The notes: a model not told the origin generated them from the letters alone. Shown: positions 50,365 to 63,616, counted from the stretch's first letter. The stretch is DNA of 64,000 bases from Brevipalpus yothersi (GCA_003956705.1 QZCP01000031.1:65248-129247); one strand, 5' to 3'. Numbers and translations are program-made.

Positions 50365-52524
50365 AGTGAGAAAAATTTTTAAGAAACCCTGTTGAGTCAA
50401 AAGAGGCGGGTTTCCGTTATAACGGGCTCTCAAGAATATATGTATATATATATATCTTATATTCCAAACACGCTGGCCGACTAAGATTTCGGCCGTGATA
50501 CAGGATTGGCCTGAGTGATGATGAGACTTGACGATAGTTTTCCCTGCTTAACATTTTTAGATGACCGAATGTATGTGTGTATTCGTTCACAGAATACATA
50601 CACTTTTTTTTCGGACTTTTGGGACATGTGAGATAGATAGTGAGAGAAAGAGAGAGAGAGAGAGAGAAAGAGGAACAGAATGTTGGATAAACAAGACAGG
50701 TTCATATATAACAGAATATTGAGACAGTGGGCTAGTCATTATGTGCGACATTTTGTTATGATTATGATCGAAGAGTAAAAGATGAGAAAGTTATGTGGTT
50801 TGTGTGTGTATGTGATTATTGATTGGATTGGAAAGGAATAATAATGTTGAATACACAACTGGAATTTGTATTCTAGGCTGGTTAATATCTGTAACCCAAA
50901 TTTTTTCTCGAGATGGGGAGGAAGGATGAATTTGTGGTCAGTGCCTTGTTTCAGATCAGACATAAATAGAAAATAGATTTATGTCGCATGATTGGAAACG
51001 CAAAAATTCGATTGGATTTGGCAGAGCTCTCTCTCTCTCCCTCTTTTCGATCGTCATACTGATCGATGGTCATGATCATCTTATATACATTTACATGTAT
51101 GTAAAAATGTATTTTGTTCAAGAGAGATAAAAAAAATATATATACAACTTTCTAAACTCTTGTAGGCATATATACACACACACATAACACTCATCTTTAA
51201 CAATATTCCAATCTGCTAGATTCACGGTCTTCGTTCATCATCAAGAATTTTCTCTCTCTCTCTATCATGTCTGATGCCACCCATATTCCATTTTAACCGA
51301 TAAATATTGAGTAACCCAGCACATCCGCACGTAGATTCGTGAATAATCATTATGTGACCGAGAAAAATAAGGAAAACCAAAGTGAGATGGTGTAAAAAGC
51401 AGTTGATTTTTTGGTTGTAAGTTTAAAAATAGTCTCTCTCTCTCTCTATCACTTCTTATAAGATGGTCACATAACGGATATTCAAATTAGGGGAATGAAA
51501 AATTATGCAGATTTTGGCTTAAAAGTTGATGATGTGAAGCGCAAAATACGATGATGATAATCTTCATGGTCTTCAATTCTTCAATCATCTTGTTCACTGA
51601 ATATACACCATAGAGTAACGGAATATTATCGAAATGGGATGGAAGAGAGAGAGAAAAGAGAGGATAATTTTGTTCCTTCACCAAGATTCAAATGATCTCA
51701 AGTCTAATCTAATATATATGTTCTTGGACGTGTTTCGCTTGACCATCAACAATCGAGCAATGTATCTCAGCATGATGTAATAGAAGGTCACTTATGAGGG
51801 TGGAAACTTGCACGAAATAATATTTCAGTTCCTTCAAGTTCTGAATCTTACAGAAATCAGATCGGACGGGTTAGAACTTTTTCTCTCTCTCCTTCTTTCA
51901 GGGATCCGTTTAGAGATGTATTTTGATGTACATTTTGGATATTTAAATATTTGAATTTCCTTACGAATAGAAGTGAACACATTAAATGGTAAAGAATGAT
52001 CATAATCTCAATTTAGTAAAGCTTAACGGAGGCTCATCGTCAATAAAGACGATCATCATCTTCTCCATCATCAGCAGTCAGCAGCATCTTTCTCTCCTCT
52101 GCTCCAGGCTTCCTCTTATTCTCCTAGTAGTAGAGAGAAGTAATATCATGCTGAAAAAAAAGATTATGCGTATGTATGCAAAATACATGTACATAACCAT
52201 AACCAAAGAAGATCACAGAATCGATGAGCAATGAGGAATGTTGAATGTTTAATGAATGAATAAGATACATGAGATACTTCATGTGGCCCAAATGAAGTTA
52301 ATATTAGATTGATGCTGCTAGTAAGAGCAAAAGCATGAGAAAGATGAAAAAAAGATGCTGTTTGAAGTGGAAAATGGTCATTTTTAACTTGAACAAGAAT
52401 GAGATCTTATTCTTCATCATCATTTCTCTCCTGGTCAAATGATGATGATAAAAAGACAAGTCCAAATGTATTGGGCTTCGAATTGGTCAATGTTTGCCTT
52501 TTCATGTTACTACACTCTCAACGA

Positions 52525-52528
<4 letters not shown>

Positions 52529-52611
<83 letters not shown>
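52529..52611. repeat. Long (CT)n microsatellite
   Basis: An uninterrupted CT run of about 83 bp, the longest simple repeat in the window. Confidence 0.97.
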
Positions 52612-52613
<2 letters not shown>

Positions 52614-54423
52614 GATCTCATGAAGTTTCCATCGTAAAAAGAGAGAAACCAAAATTTGGGTTAACAAACGTAATGGAATTACGGTACATACAGGAAAGAA
52701 CAAGAGTAAGAGAGAGAATAAATAAAAGAGAGAGGAAGAAAGAAAGAAAGATTTTCTTCTTCTTCATCTTCTTCATCATCTTCCACGTCTGAGACTCTTT
52801 TTTCTTCTTTTAACGTCTTTTTATTTCTTTCAGGCCACTTCATGTCCGAAACTACTACCACTTCATTCTCTTTTATAACGGTACATTACTTCGGCTATCC
52901 AAACGATGGTTTTCCAAGATCACTGAGAGTATGATTTCCTTCACTTCTAGTTCGATCAACACTTCATCATTCTGGTCAACATCCAGTAGCCTTTCTTTCC
53001 ACCATGTACACATCTATTTCTTCATCTTACACACACACATATTACTTATATATATATAAGAATCAGGCAAAAGTTCATGATGATAATCACTCTTGCTTCG
53101 TGTCCATCGAGTAGCCAATATTCACTTCAACTTGAATTATTGGAGCGATGAACACAAATAATAAGATATATTCGAAAAAAGAACTTTTCTTACATTCCTT
53201 TGAAATTTTTTCACAATCAAAACTGAACTCTTTCCTTCACAAAATGATCTAATAATCTGATTGTATGGCAATATATATATCTATCTATATATATTTGATT
53301 TGTTTCCCCTTATTGGTCCAAGAGCATTCTCAGAAGATGATGATAAAGATTTCAAGAATTGAACGGAAATTTGTGGCACATTAATTTGCCATGAGTGGTC
53401 ATGATGGATCATTTGGCCAATGAATGGTCATGATCATTCGTAAATAAAGGAAAGCTTGTTTGTTAGATTTAGAGTTATAGTTATAGTTAGTTTGTTATTG
53501 GATTCATACAAAATCAATCTTGAATCAAGTGAGAACATTGGACAGTGAACCTTGATTGAAATGATGTTGATAAAAAGAGAGAGAGAAAGAGAAAGAGAAA
53601 CAAATATCATTACGAAAAGGGTTGATAGAAGATGGAAAAATTGTTTACTGTTTGCCAGGTTGCTGGAAGGAAATAAAAGAGCACAAAATTTAAACTTCAC
53701 CGGCTAAATTCAATACAATAAAAATTTACGAATTCCTCGATTCAAGAGCAAAAACTCATGATCATTTTGATGCCCAGCCCGTATCAATTCGATTGATTTG
53801 ACATTGAAATTCTTTCGGTTTTCGGAATATCATGGAAAGCGAAAAGGTACATGTATGAACCCAAGCCCAGCATGCATGATGATATCAACCACTTTCCTAT
53901 GGTTATCATTTCAGTATACATGGAAGGTGCTAATGAAACTTTCGATGATGCTATTGCAATACCAGACTATCCACAATAATTATACATTGATATACACACT
54001 ATCGAAAGTTCATTATGTAGAAATCGAAATTGGATCTCAATCATCATCATTTCCTTTTGAACCGATAAACAGTCACTTGGTGTTGATTCATTTTCATCTC
54101 GTATCATTATTATTATTATTATGATCATTATTATACACGGCCTTCCACAGCACCCGAATGACCCGTTCACCGTGTAATGGACATCATCATCGATAGTCTG
54201 CTGGTCAGTTTCCATTTTGTTCACCATACATTTCCTACCACTTTGCTATGCATAATTAATGTTGACCTCATGTTCAATCGATTCTGAAATATTTTTTCGA
54301 ATCGATTTCCAATTTTTCTCTCCTCTTCGCTCTCTCTCTCTCTCTCTCAAACACATATCGGTCAGTATGTTTAACCGATTCTTTGCTCTGAAGGTGAGAA
54401 TAATAGTTCGTCTGATTGCTTTG

Positions 54424-54425
<2 letters not shown>

Positions 54426-54459
<34 letters not shown>
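54426..54459. repeat. (GA)n microsatellite
   Basis: GA run of about 34 bp; a CT run (54331-54348) lies 80 bp upstream in opposite orientation. Confidence 0.9.
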
Positions 54460-54461
<2 letters not shown>

Positions 54462-57400
54462 ATTTCAATCTGATTAAGGGAATCAGTTCAGAAAATGAAG
54501 TAAAAATGACGGATGAAGAATCGGTCTTCTCTTTCTCTTTCTCTCTCTTCTCTTTAATACTTTTTCTTTCTCTCTTCTATCTTCAATCTTCTCTCTTCGT
54601 TCCAACCGAAAAGGCTGATTAGAACAGAGTGTAATTGGAATGATAGTAAAATGAAGGAAGAACAAGAAAGAAAGAGAGGAAGAAAGAAAAGAGAACATTC
54701 CGAGAGAGTGGACTTGGAATGTTTAATGTCGAACAATTGCGAATCCATTGGACTGATTTGAATTGGTTCCTTTCGAATGAATATATTATAGTATATGTAC
54801 ATGCATACATGTATATATATTAGGCGCAGTCAACAAGGAATGCCAGCAAGAGTGAATTTTCGAATTTGAACCTGAATTTTTTATTCTGCCACAATTATAC
54901 ATACACACACACTACTATTCTGAATCGGTGAGAGAACACCTAAATTGCCCACTGAATGATGGCCTCATGTTAATTTGAATTTCAATGAATCAGATCAGAC
55001 ATTCAAAAAATTTTTATATTCTAATTTTTTTTCTCTCTTTCACTACTATTGATGCTGCTGCTTACTTGTGGGTGTCATTCTTTTTTGTCCACATTTGCCT
55101 TTTCATCGATGATCTATCAATTGATTTTGATTCCACCAAGAATGACTCGATTGTTGATCCTAATGTAATCTGACAGCCACAATAAGAGTAGGATGGCTTG
55201 TGTGTGTGTGTGCATGTTATGCTGGGACATTCATGACTACACTTGGAAAAGTGAATCCAAACCTTTCTCTTGACATTAAACTTTTTTGAATGTAGGTCTA
55301 TAGAGAAGGCTCAAATTAGAGGTCAAATTTTTTTGTGATGTCCAAGTGAGAGAGAGAGAAAGGCTCAATTGCAATTGAAATACTCGCTGCAACTGACCCA
55401 GCTTAGCATATACATACACACGCTAGTGGACATGATCAACGCAAAACAATGATCAAATGACCAGTTTGAATAGTAACTACCGTTAGGTAGCTCATTTTAT
55501 CAAAGACCAGAAGGAGAGAGAGAAAAAAAAGAGAAAGAAGAGAGAAAAAAGATGAAGAAGCAGTGAAATTGAATCATCATCAACATTCTTGTGAACATCC
55601 TTTTTGGTCAAAATTTTCGGCCTACTTGCTTGTGGCCACCTTCGCCGCCCACAAAAGCACCCACTTTACTGGAATGTATGAGTGTGTTTTTTTTTCTATC
55701 ATTCTCTCTCCTTGTTGTTCTTACTGATGTAACTGAGAGAGAGAAAAGTCGAAAATGATGATGAGTGATTTAAGAGTGGTATTCATTTTGAGAACATATA
55801 TATATATAGAGAGAGGACACTATTTTTGGGTGATCATATTTTCCAGTCTCTCTCTCTCTCTATCTATCTCTCAAGGAAGAGGAATACAAACATCCTAGTG
55901 GTGATTGAAATGCGAATCGATTCGATGGGAAAACAATGTACGGAATTTGATTCCATTTTTGTGGCCATGATTTGTGGACAAAATGGGAAGTTCCAAAATA
56001 GTGTCCGCTTTCATGTACAGATTACATATCATCAGTTTCAAGCAAACTTTAGCAAAGAGAGAGAGAAATATTTCAAGTTTTTTTCTGGACTCATCATTAG
56101 AGTCTAATGCTGGTGTATGTGTCAACCAATTTGGAATAGTTTTTACAGAATTTGTATCTCTCTCTCTCCTCTAATTTCGCAATATTTCATCTTCTAAGTG
56201 CAAAATGAGATAAGATCAGGTCATTACATCAGTTGACCGATGTAAAAAATCACATTGAAGCTGAATCACATGTAGACAGAAAGGTATCGATACAATTTGG
56301 AAGAAATTGCGCCATCATTTTTGATTAATCGGAATAATTTGTGTTGAAAACTCGTCTGGTGCTCATAATACAGGTATGACAAAAAAAGCGCTTGATCTTG
56401 GAAATATTTGAGGTGCCAATCATCTCTCTCTCCCTTCCTGATTGAACTTGAGTCGCAAGACAAATGATTAGATATTTTGAAAAATGTTTCTACAACTGAC
56501 ATTCCTACGATTGCTTGATTTGAGACAAAAATTGTGCTTATGATTGGGAAGCACTTCATAAACAAAAGCAAAAAGTGGTGAGAGAGAGAAGAGGAATGAT
56601 CGCTTGTAGATGCTGTCATTTTTCCCATCAAAAAGATTCCTTTATTTTTTTGCCTCTCTCTTCAATTTAATGGAATCTTCTGATAATATATGAGCTCTCG
56701 CCCTCGCCACCTCCTTATTCCTCTTTTTTCTCTCTCTCTCTCTCTCTCTCTTCCTCGCACTTGATCTCTCTTATCGAAATATATTTCAAATTCTTTCATT
56801 CTTTTATCCTAAAGCCACAATATTGTTATGCTTGATCATCATTCAAATTGTACATATGACGATGAACACATACAGCCACCAAGTTATGTGATGTCGTTGC
56901 AACGATATGCAACGGAAAGTTATGAAAGAATAGCAAATACTGGCTATGAGGGTGGCTCAGCACTTCGACACATCTACATACACATACACACACACATATA
57001 TATATATTCACACAAATATGCATACAATTGATGACGAAGAAGAAAAAGAGAATCACAATGAAAAGTGAGCACATTCTTTAGAGAGGAACATTCAAATTAT
57101 CTTGGATTACATGGGTGTCACTCACTCTCACTCTCATCATATGTACAGTTATTCGGTTTGGGAATGAAAGTGTTTGGGCGAGAGAGAGAATGAGTTTTTA
57201 TAAAAGCATGAAAAAGGTTTTAAAGAGTATGTAGAAAGCGAGAGACAGTATAAGATGATGATTTAAGTGAGCTCAGATAGAAATTCCAAAAGAACGACAT
57301 ATATATATACACACACACACACACAGATAGTCATGATGCCTCAAAGGTGGCCTCAGTTTTGGTCGACAACAACCGACTATTTAGCCATGAGTATGTGTGG

Positions 57401-59881
57401 GTGGCGGTGAAGCATTGACGCGCAATGATTCATTCACCAATACGCTTTGTGTGTGGGGTTGTGTGTGTGTATGTGTATTAGTCAGCCAACCGGCCAGATA
57501 AACAAAACGGTAATGAACAAGGATAAATATTCTCACTCAATAATGATAAGAGAGAGAGAGAGAGAGGGGAGAGAGAGAGAGAGAGCTCAATTGGTGATAA
57601 TTATGACGATGTTCAAATTGTTGGTCAACTTTTATTTAAATGTGAAAAGATAGATGACCTTTTATCGTTCAGAAGAACTTATAGTAGAATACTGTGAGAG
57701 TGTGTGTGTTTATGGTGTGTATGGATGAGAATTTCGAATGTAACATATAACATACGCATGTGGCTCAAATCATTTTCAACACATTCGAAATGGAACTGTA
57801 ATGAAGCCGATTGAATTGAAAAAGTGTGAAACAATCTCTCACTGATAAATACCTTCTATCCGTGCTCATGTTATTACAGTAATACGTGACTGTGTGTCTG
57901 GAATCTATCTCTGAATCGGACTTTGAGATGAGATAGAGAGAGAGAAGAACTATCTATCTTTTTGATTTGGAAGGTTAAGGTTAAAAAGGATCAAAGGAAG
58001 AGAGATAGAGAGAGGCAAACGATAAATGCTCAAATCATCATGAGATATGTAATACAGAGCACGACTTTATCATCATCAATTGAGAATGGATGAAAATTTT
58101 CGAAAGAATGTGGAAGAAAAAGGAGATCAAAAAATTCTCTGTCCATAGTTCAAGATGTAGAGATCAACGGTCCGAAAAATGAATTTTCTTTCTCTCTCTT
58201 GCTCAGGAAAAAAGATCATGTTTTTCAGATGTATTGTAACGAAAATGATGATGAATAAATATGATAAGACTAAATATATTAAATAAGCAGCTTGCCATGG
58301 AGGAAGTGAGATAAGTGAAGGGAGAAAGAGAGAAAGAGAGGAAGAGATAAGTGAGAAGCCCAAAAGTCCCGCAGAGTTTGGGGTGTCAAATCTTAGGGCC
58401 AAGCAAAGAAGTGAGCCAAAACAACATGCCCCTGCTAAGGAAAAGTGGGTGGCAATGTAGTGGTGGGGGCCATGCTAGTTGATGCGGATAATTAGGCCAT
58501 ACCATTGTGATGGTGTAGACATGGAAAAATGGACTGAACATACATACACACTAGTGGCCGACATTCTGGGGAGTCCGTATTTTAGACAATCAAATCTCAC
58601 GGTCCGGAAGAAAGAGAGCAGCGAAAGGATCATGTTGAATGGATATTCCAGTGAGAGAGAAAGAGAAAGAGAAAGAAAGAGAGAGAGAAAGAGAAAGAGA
58701 GAGAGAGCTGGTTGGTTAGATGGATGGATGAGACTACTTATACTGATGGCACAAAAATTGAATGAGTTGAGAGAGTTGCCCAAAAACTCGTGGCCCACTC
58801 TTCTTCTTCTTCTTCTTCATCTCATTCTTGATAACAAGCTCAATCAACTTGATTATGGGCCCTAATATAATAGGGCATACCTGGCAATATACCTGGCAGC
58901 AGGATGCCTGATTAGAGGTAGCTATACAAGATCATCGTTTTTCTTCCTCTTCTCCTCTTTCTCTCTAGCTCTTTACAAGAGCCATCAAGAGTGAGAATAA
59001 AACAATTGAAATAATCAGACAACGATGAGGACAACATGTGTGTGTGTATTGTATATTTTGTGTGTGTGAATACAGATACATATAATTAGAAACCATGGCC
59101 ACTAGCACTTTTCACAGGGCCAAAGGGGCAACCAATGAGAAGGTATGGAAATAGTTTCCCACCGTTAAATGGATGAGCTTCCGTTTAGCATATGTGAGTA
59201 TGTCAAAGTATATAAATGATGATGTAATCGAAATATGCTACAATAACACGAGCTTAGGTGCAACGTCCACTAGCCAACGTGCTAATGTGAAAAAAATGAA
59301 TAAATGGTCAGTCAGCTTGACCATGATGATGATCATGATGCTCAACTGGTACATGAGCTTATCCGCTTGAGCACCAAGTGTTCTGAATACTCTCTCAGGA
59401 AACTGTTCAGATGATGATACAAGTTCTGACATACACACACATTGGTGTGTGTGTATATAAGTGTGTGGGACTCATCATGACAGTGGTCCCTCTTCATCAA
59501 GTAGTCATGAAAATCATGTTGACATTTCACACAATCAATTTAGGGAAAAAATGTTCCACGATCCCATCTAGTGAACGGAAACTGTTAACCGAGATTCTCA
59601 AAGTTCTATCCCAGCGGTAAGAGTATATACAGTAAGTGTGAAAACAAGAGGCTCTTTTCATGGCTCAAGATGGATTGTTGTTGGAAGAGAAGAGAAGAGG
59701 AGGAAGAAATAAGCAAGTAAGTATGGTAAGAAGGAAGACTAAAATGAGGATCCAGTATATATATAAAAATTGATGAATTGAATATGGGCTAAGAACTTTT
59801 TTGGCGCAATATAGAAGTAACGGTAAATTGGGCTTGCAGGAGCAAGAAAAAAGTAGCTTCATGATAATAATTTGCGAAGGG

Positions 59882-59884
<3 letters not shown>

Positions 59885-59930
<46 letters not shown>
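59885..59930. repeat. (GA)n microsatellite
   Basis: Pure GA run of about 46 bp in the non-coding region. Confidence 0.95.
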
Positions 59931-59934
<4 letters not shown>

Positions 59935-61190
59935 GTGAGAAGGAGTGGGCCAAAGTTAGATTGTGTATCAGGAGAACGTGGAAAATTATTCGAAAAAATT
60001 TGTAACATAAAATGAGAATGATTCACTAACGATTGCTGATGATATTCACTGAATCATTCAACTGTTTTGGAAGATAACAAAATTAGAGAGAGATACCTTA
60101 CTACGTGAGGGGCAAAAAATTATTATAACCGGAACGAAAAATTTTCGGGAAGGCCCTGTAACCAGCTAATGTGTGAGTATCATCATCTGATATTTTCTTC
60201 TTCAATAAACTTCATTCATAACCATTTTACGAATCAGATTGATATACATTTTACCGACAAAATCTTCTCTCTCTCTCTCTCATAGCCCCACTTTACAGAA
60301 CTTTTTCTCAACTCATCAATGAAAGCTTATTTGTTAATAGAAAAAAAAGTGTCTCTCTCAGTTATCAAATAATTTTTCTGATGACAATAGCAACAACGAC
60401 ATTCGGATACACATCTCTTCCACTTTTGGGAACTCTCCCACAACTATCGATACACACAATTTGTCTCTTTCTCCATCTCTCTCTACTAGTCTCTATTTGA
60501 TTTGGTTGAAAGAGATTTTCGTTTAAGTCAATCGGGCGAATACTGAAAATTGCCTGACTCTTTAGTGCTCTATTGGTATGGGTCTTAATGGGGCTGATGG
60601 GGCATAAAAAAGGAGAGAGGGAAGATGGTTAACTTGATCGTGATCATAATAATGGCAACTCAGCAACATGGAAAAGGTAGAAAGCTATTCTATTTTACAC
60701 AAATATACACTTATATTGGAATATATATATGTATGTATTCACATACATATATCTTTCGGCATTCCAGGCTGTCACGGGTAAAGTAATTTCACCTCATCAA
60801 CTAGGCTGAATATGAGGTAGTAGTGTGTGTGTGTGTGTATGTGTAAACGCATCAAGTGAACTTGAAAATTTATCACATTCATACACTTTTTTTCCAGGCC
60901 AAATTATTTTCAGTTTCCGATATCTATATACTCGCATATCGACAATTTTTATGTGTGTATGTGTGTATATGACTGAATTGAATTTCATTTAACTTCACAT
61001 TCTCTCCGAGTAGTATGAACGCATTTTTCTAACCAATTGAATTCGCATCTTGGGAAAAAATTTCCAACAATTTGAAGTGTGGAAAAAAAATTTCTACTTC
61101 AAGCATGAGCTTTCTCACTTGTACTCGATCATCATGAATATGGGAGAGATATACTTTTTGGTATATCGTAGCAACCAACGAGCGAAAAAT

Positions 61191-61936
61191 TTACACGAGC
61201 GAACGATATGTGCTGTGTACAATATGTGTGTATGTGTTTCCACAGAACGATAAAAGTTGCTTTGTAACAGCTCAGTCACATGTTACACGAGCGAACGATA
61301 TGTGCTGTGTACAATATGTGTGTATGTGTTTCCACAGAACGATAAAAGTTGCTTTGTAACAGCTCAGTCGCATGTTACACGAGCGAACGATATGTGCTGT
61401 GTACAATATGTGTGTATGTGTTTCCACAGAACGATAAAAGTTGCTTTGTAACAGCTCAGTCACATGTTACACGAGCGAACAGTAACAGNNNNNNNNNNNN
61501 NNNNNNNNNNNNNNNNNNNNNNNNNNNNNNNNNNNNNNNNNNNNNNNNNNNNNNNNNNNNNNNNNNNNNNNNNNNNNNNNNNNNNNNNNNNNNNNNNNNN
61601 NNNNNNNNNNNNNNNNNNNNNNNNNNNNNNNNNNNNNNNNNNNNNNNNNNNNNNNNNNNNNNNNNNNNNNNNNNNNNNNNNNNNNNNNNNNNNNNNNNNN
61701 NNNNNNNNNNNNNNNNNNNNNNNNNNNNNNTTACACGAGCGAACGATATGTGCTGTGTACAATATGTGTGTATGTGTTTCCACAGAACGATAAAAGTTGC
61801 TTTGTAACAGCTCAGTCGCATGTTACACGAGCGAACGATATGTGCTGTGTACAATATGTGTGTATGTGTTTCCACAGAACGATAAAAGTTGCTTTGTAAC
61901 AGCTCAGTCACATGTTACACGAGCGAACAGTAACAG
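61191..61936 (+). repeat. 92-bp tandem repeat array interrupted by an assembly gap
   Basis: Units begin TTACACGAGCGAACGATATG. Three full units start at 61191, 61283 and 61375, plus a 22-bp partial unit at 61467-61488. After a run of N, two full units start at 61731 and 61823, with the same partial unit at 61915-61936. Units are nearly identical, differing at one A/G site (CAGTCACA or CAGTCGCA). Each contains a GATAAAAG motif and a TGTAAC / GTTACA inverted pair across the unit junction. The array lies directly upstream of a TATA core promoter at 61956. Confidence 0.9.
61489..61730. other. Assembly gap (N run)
   Basis: 242 Ns inside the 92-bp array. The 206 bp before the gap (61283-61488) are identical to the 206 bp after it (61731-61936), so the gap may be an unmerged overlap between contigs. 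Confidence 0.95.
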
Positions 61937-61955
61937 AGTGAGCAGAGTGGATAAG

Positions 61956-62019
61956 TATAAAAGTGAGAAATCTTTCTTAGGAGCATCATTGTGGCGCACG
62001 GGTAGTGTAGGAACGGATA
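61956..62019 (+). promoter_or_regulatory. TATA-Inr-DPE core promoter
   Basis: TATAAAA at 61956-61962 and a TCATT initiator at 61986-61990. The initiator A at 61988 lies 32 bp after the TATA start. GGATA at 62015-62019 fits the DPE consensus RGWYV at +28 to +32. All three arthropod core elements are in standard register, 20 bp after the tandem array ends. It predicts a 156-nt leader for the ORF at 62144. Confidence 0.55.
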
Positions 62020-62040
62020 GTAATTGATTCTGCATTCTGT

Positions 62041-62103
62041 ATGATTCATTCTGAGTGCTGTTTTTTTCATTCTGATTTCTGTTTTCTTTACTCTGACCGC
62101 TGA
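62041..62103 (+). CDS. Upstream reading frame in the leader of the 62144 gene
   Basis: ATG at 62041 opens 20 codons ending TGA at 62101. It would be the first ATG on a transcript starting at 61988. The surrounding leader has repeated CATTCTG motifs. It may dampen translation of the downstream frame; coding function is not implied. Confidence 0.3.
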   Translation: MIHSECCFFHSDFCFLYSDR

Positions 62104-62143
62104 ATCTTAAATTCTAATTTCATTTTCAAAAACCAAATCTACC

Positions 62144-62386
62144 ATGAGCCATATCACAGCGAATGCATATATGGCAGGAATATGTCCCACCTGCCACAAT
62201 CACATGAATCAAGAATCTAACTTGAATCGAGCGGGCCAAACGAAGAGAAAGCTACATCGATTGTCGGAACATGATGAAAAACCTCACAAAAAATTGAAAG
62301 TCGAATCGACAGAGAGTCCAGACAATCTCTTAGCTAGATTGATGGAAAATTTATCAACTGAAGAGATGGGAATGGAAATTGATTGA
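62144..62386 (+). CDS. Small basic protein of unknown function
   Basis: An 80-codon single-exon frame. It has a CPTCH motif near residue 14, a bipartite-type basic stretch (KRKLHRLSEHDEKPHKKLKVE, about 34-54) and an acidic, amphipathic C-terminus (NLLARLMENLSTEEM). No signal peptide or TM. The basic cluster suggests a nuclear protein, by inference. Support for it being real comes from the core promoter 156 bp upstream and the non-repetitive composition. I recognise no family, and no AATAAA was found close downstream. Confidence 0.45.
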   Translation: MSHITANAYMAGICPTCHNHMNQESNLNRAGQTKRKLHRLSEHDEKPHKKLKVESTESPDNLLARLMENLSTEEMGMEID

Positions 62387-62890
62387 AGATGGGATGTTTC
62401 TTCTCAACTATTCTTAAATGTTCTCGCTGAAATCATCTTGATTACTGACAGTGGATGAGTTCCTATCAGCCTCTATCATCACTGAATCTGTGTTCATGAT
62501 ACAACCACAGAAAGGGAGAGACTGAAATTTTTGAAATCGCTCGCATATTTCTGAGCTGATTTTTTTTGCTTCTTTTTATTCTTTTTAATATCATGTGATT
62601 AGATTTTTTTAATCATGGACTTCACCAGATTTGGGGTGCTAGTGGACAAAGAGGAGATATCCGTAGCTTGAACATTTTGGGTTTTTTGAGTAAACTAGAC
62701 TGAACTTTGACCGAGAAGAGCGAATATGATGTCGAAAATTGTGTCAGACTTTTAGAATTCGAGATATCGAATTAGTGACCTAGAACATTAGAACTTTTTC
62801 GAATTTTTCGAAAAAGTTACTTTTTCCAGCGTAAAACTTTATGAAAAATTCAATGGTCAAAATGGATTGAAAGAAGTTCAATTATTGTGC

Positions 62891-63015
62891 GACCTTTGAC
62901 CTCAACAGGTCGTCTTCAATATCAAATTATCCGATGAAAAACAGGCTTTCAGAGCCTTATGAATTTCATCAGAATCTACGATGAGCGAAAGCATGACCCG
63001 TAGAGGTCAAAGGTC
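62891..63015. promoter_or_regulatory. Inverted pair of DR1 nuclear-receptor motifs
   Basis: GACCTTTGACCTC at 62891-62903 is the exact reverse complement of GAGGTCAAAGGTC at 63003-63015. The right copy gives a perfect DR1, AGGTCA-A-AGGTCA at 63004-63016; the left copy is a DR1 with one mismatch on the minus strand. DR1 sites are bound by RXR/USP-, HNF4- and COUP-type receptors. The arms could instead be the remains of a small inverted-repeat element. Confidence 0.45.
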
Positions 63016-63569
63016 ACAGAGTTAAGTCAACATCTTTCAACACAGTTTTTGATGGTGAATTTGCATTCCTCATACCCGTGGGTCGAAAATAATCGAATTT
63101 TCATGCTCTGTGACCAAAAAAATAAAACTTTCCATGGCTAATTATTTCTTCTATTCATCTTTTCATGAGTAACGATTACGAATGAAACATTTTCGTTTTC
63201 TGCTCCTTTCCAATTGAATTCTGCTGGGATTCATTTGATGTGAGCTTCAATTTTTTGGACAATTGTGATGCAGGAGAAACAAACGAAACGAAAGAGAAAG
63301 ATGGAAAGAGAGAAAGAAAGAAAGGGAAGATATTCTTTCATCCCATTTCAGTGGGCATCATGTATATCAAGTAAACTTGAAATTATAATGATTCATTTAG
63401 AATTATTGAATAACAAATTGACTTGAATTGGTGTTTCAAATGTTGGAACATGGAGAAGCAGATAGAAGATTAAGATGATGGTGTTGTTTTGCTTCTTTCG
63501 AACAACAAAACTAGAGGCCACTTATATTCAATGAACTTTTTTTCTGGAGAACCAGATCAATTTAATTCG

Positions 63570-63572
<3 letters not shown>

Positions 63573-63614
<42 letters not shown>
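63573..63614. repeat. (CT)n microsatellite
   Basis: CT run of about 42 bp. Confidence 0.95.

Positions 63615-63616
<2 letters not shown>

Larger units (their letters stand above)
49488..61190. other. Long non-coding region upstream of the mucin-like gene
   Basis: About 11.7 kb with no recognisable protein-coding exon on either strand. It is dense in GA/CT, TG/CA and ATAT tracts. A less AT-rich patch at about 50040-50130 and 50460-50530 could belong to the mucin-like gene's promoter or an untranslated exon. A CTGACG (50099-50104) and CGTCAG (50116-50121) hairpin lies there. Whether it is intergenic or a 5'UTR intron cannot be decided from sequence. Confidence 0.5.

Noticed and set aside
60813..60823. 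TGAGGTAGTAG, identical to the first 11 nt of let-7
   Set aside because: The next bases are a TG repeat instead of the let-7 body, and no complementary star arm follows to form a hairpin.
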